From the NCBI RefSeq assembly GCF_014651035.1, contig NZ_BMWC01000014.1:62001-126000 (forward strand): DNA of 64,000 nucleotides, read 5' to 3'. The notes beneath the pieces were generated by a model. That model was not told where the DNA came from and did no database searches. It was given only the letters and a program-made list of their open reading frames with translations. The stretch is from Streptomyces lomondensis. GTDB lineage: Bacteria > Actinomycetota > Actinomycetes > Streptomycetales > Streptomycetaceae. The translations under genes and the position numbers were made by a program. The first letter of the stretch is position 1. Each line of letters opens with the position of its first letter. Shown piece after piece: positions 63,045 through 64,000 of the stretch.

Positions 63045-64000
63045 CCGGGCTGAACGGCATATCCGCCGCACTGGACCGCGACCTCGCGGCGATGACCGAA
63101 CTCTCGCGGCGCATCGCCGAGCAGATGGGCACACCCGCCGCGCCCGCCCCGGAACCGCCGCGCGTCCACGGCCCCCGGGTGTCGGTCACGCGGACCTCCG
63201 GCATGGTGCGGGACGCCTCCCCGCACTCCCAGCAGGAGCACCTGGACGACCTCGTCCGCCGCTACACCGCCCGCACCCCGACCTCCAAGCGGATCGCCCA
63301 GCGCTACCGCCGCGTCCTGGCCGACAGCCGAGCCGTCGTCGGCTTCCGCAGCGCCACCAAGGAGATGCTGTACCCGATCGCGGGCCGCAGGGCGAGCGGG
63401 GCACGGCTGGAGGATGTCGACGGCAACGAGTACGTCGACATCACGATGGGCTTCGGCGTCCTCCTCTTCGGCCACGAGCCGGACTTCGTCACCGACGCCG
63501 TACGCGAGCACCTGTCCCGCGGCATCCAGCTGGGCCCCCGCACCATCGAGACCGGTGAGGCGGCGGAACTCCTCGCGGACCTCACCGGGCTGGAGCGCGT
63601 GGCCTTCGCCAACTCGGGCACGGAGGCCAACTCGGCGGCCATCCGCCTCGCCCGCGCCGCCACCGGCCGCGACAAGATCGTCACCTTCCTCGGCGCCTAC
63701 CACGGCCACGCCGACAACGTCCTCGGCCGCTCCTCGGGCAGTGGCCCCGACCGCATCACCGTGCCCGTCTCCCGGGGCATCCCCCAGGCCGCCGTCTCCG
63801 ATCTGCTGGTCCTCGACTACGGCAGCGACACCGTCCTGGAGACGATCGCCCGGCACGCCGGCGACATCGCCGCGGTCGTCGTGGAGCCGGTCCAGAGCAG
63901 ACACCCCTCGCTCCAGCCGGCCGAGTTCGTCCGCAGGCTGCGGGAACTGACCCGCCGTCACGGCATCGTGCTGCTCTTCGACGAGATGCTGACCGGCTTC
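63041..64000 (+). CDS. class III aminotransferase, 3' part outside window
   Basis: The frame runs past the window end; 320 residues are visible. It is a fold-type I PLP class III aminotransferase of the glutamate-1-semialdehyde mutase type: SGTEANSAAIRLARAATGRD, the AYHGHADNV loop and DEMLTGF before the missing PLP lysine. The N-terminus (about 1-60) is an extra helical segment (AALDRDLAAMTELSRRIAEQ), which could dock to the coiled coil of the synthase. GTG 63041 overlaps the PKS stop. Aminotransferases fused or adjacent to PKS in iturin/mycosubtilin-type systems convert a beta-keto to a beta-amino acyl chain; a similar step is likely here. The lysine and substrate pocket cannot be checked. 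Confidence 0.92.
   Translation, partial: MTGLNGISAALDRDLAAMTELSRRIAEQMGTPAAPAPEPPRVHGPRVSVTRTSGMVRDASPHSQQEHLDDLVRRYTARTPTSKRIAQRYRRVLADSRAVVGFRSATKEMLYPIAGRRASGARLEDVDGNEYVDITMGFGVLLFGHEPDFVTDAVREHLSRGIQLGPRTIETGEAAELLADLTGLERVAFANSGTEANSAAIRLARAATGRDKIVTFLGAYHGHADNVLGRSSGSGPDRITVPVSRGIPQAAVSDLLVLDYGSDTVLETIARHAGDIAAVVVEPVQSRHPSLQPAEFVRRLRELTRRHGIVLLFDEMLTGF

Overview
The base composition (about 72-73% G+C, third positions almost all G or C), the protein families and the many GTG/TTG starts point to a Streptomyces chromosome. Roughly 62 genes are supported, plus two decayed genes. I see no rRNA, tRNA, insertion sequence or CRISPR array. Most of the window is ordinary species-variable chromosome: stress and envelope functions, secreted enzymes, signalling phosphatases. 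Two stretches stand out. One is a compact uncharacterised operon at 5654-9715. The other is the left edge of a polyketide cluster at about 57000 to the end of the window.

Layout. 1-5531: an MFS transporter cut by the window edge, a hemerythrin-like protein, a DoxX membrane protein, an M20 amidohydrolase and a PLP-dependent basic amino acid decarboxylase. 5654-9715: a 62-residue peptide gene, an unrecognised helical protein, two tandem paralogues of unknown function and a serine hydrolase of the beta-lactamase fold without signal peptide. The last four genes overlap by 4 bp at each junction. 9777-17377: a secretome block with a streptogrisin-like protease carrying a chitin-binding tail, a Tat-exported PhoD phosphatase, a metallophosphoesterase/BON/nucleotidyltransferase run, a secreted peptidylarginine deiminase with its catalytic residues in place, and a small secreted peptide.

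17498-26052: an envelope and stress block with a giant P-type ATPase (1444 aa), an SRPBCC protein, a frameshifted holin-family gene joined to a DUF3618 gene, a flavodoxin-like protein, a YihY/BrkB protein and a YjbR-helix-hairpin-helix fusion. 26173-29884: a GNAT acetyltransferase and an AA10 lytic polysaccharide mono-oxygenase, each with a CebR-type 14-bp operator upstream, then a cell-wall DUF1996 protein with a sortase E type LADTG signal. 30056-37883: convergent TauE and EamA transporters whose frames overlap abnormally, an ankyrin protein, a decayed SpoIIE phosphatase, a GAF-ANTAR protein and a multidomain SpoIIE phosphatase.

37990-52805: a FemAB/CelD-like acyltransferase, lipoproteins, an LLM oxidoreductase coupled to an SRPBCC protein, a diacylglycerol kinase-like protein, an SDR epimerase behind a promoter overlapped by a perfect 16-bp palindrome, phosphoglucomutase, and a second SRPBCC protein closely related to the one at 22489. 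53038-56949: a secreted trypsin-like protease, a NADAR-domain protein and a HEAT-repeat protein. 57045-64000: a glycosyltransferase, then a tightly coupled MFS, KS-AT-ACP polyketide synthase and class III aminotransferase. Together these suggest a beta-amino (or other aminated) acyl product; the cluster runs off the right edge.

Several genes start 6-7 nt after a TAGNNT/CACNAT-type -10 box, which suggests leaderless transcripts. Most convergent pairs are separated by perfect hairpins. Functional statements rest on motifs read by eye and knowledge of the families; no database search was possible.
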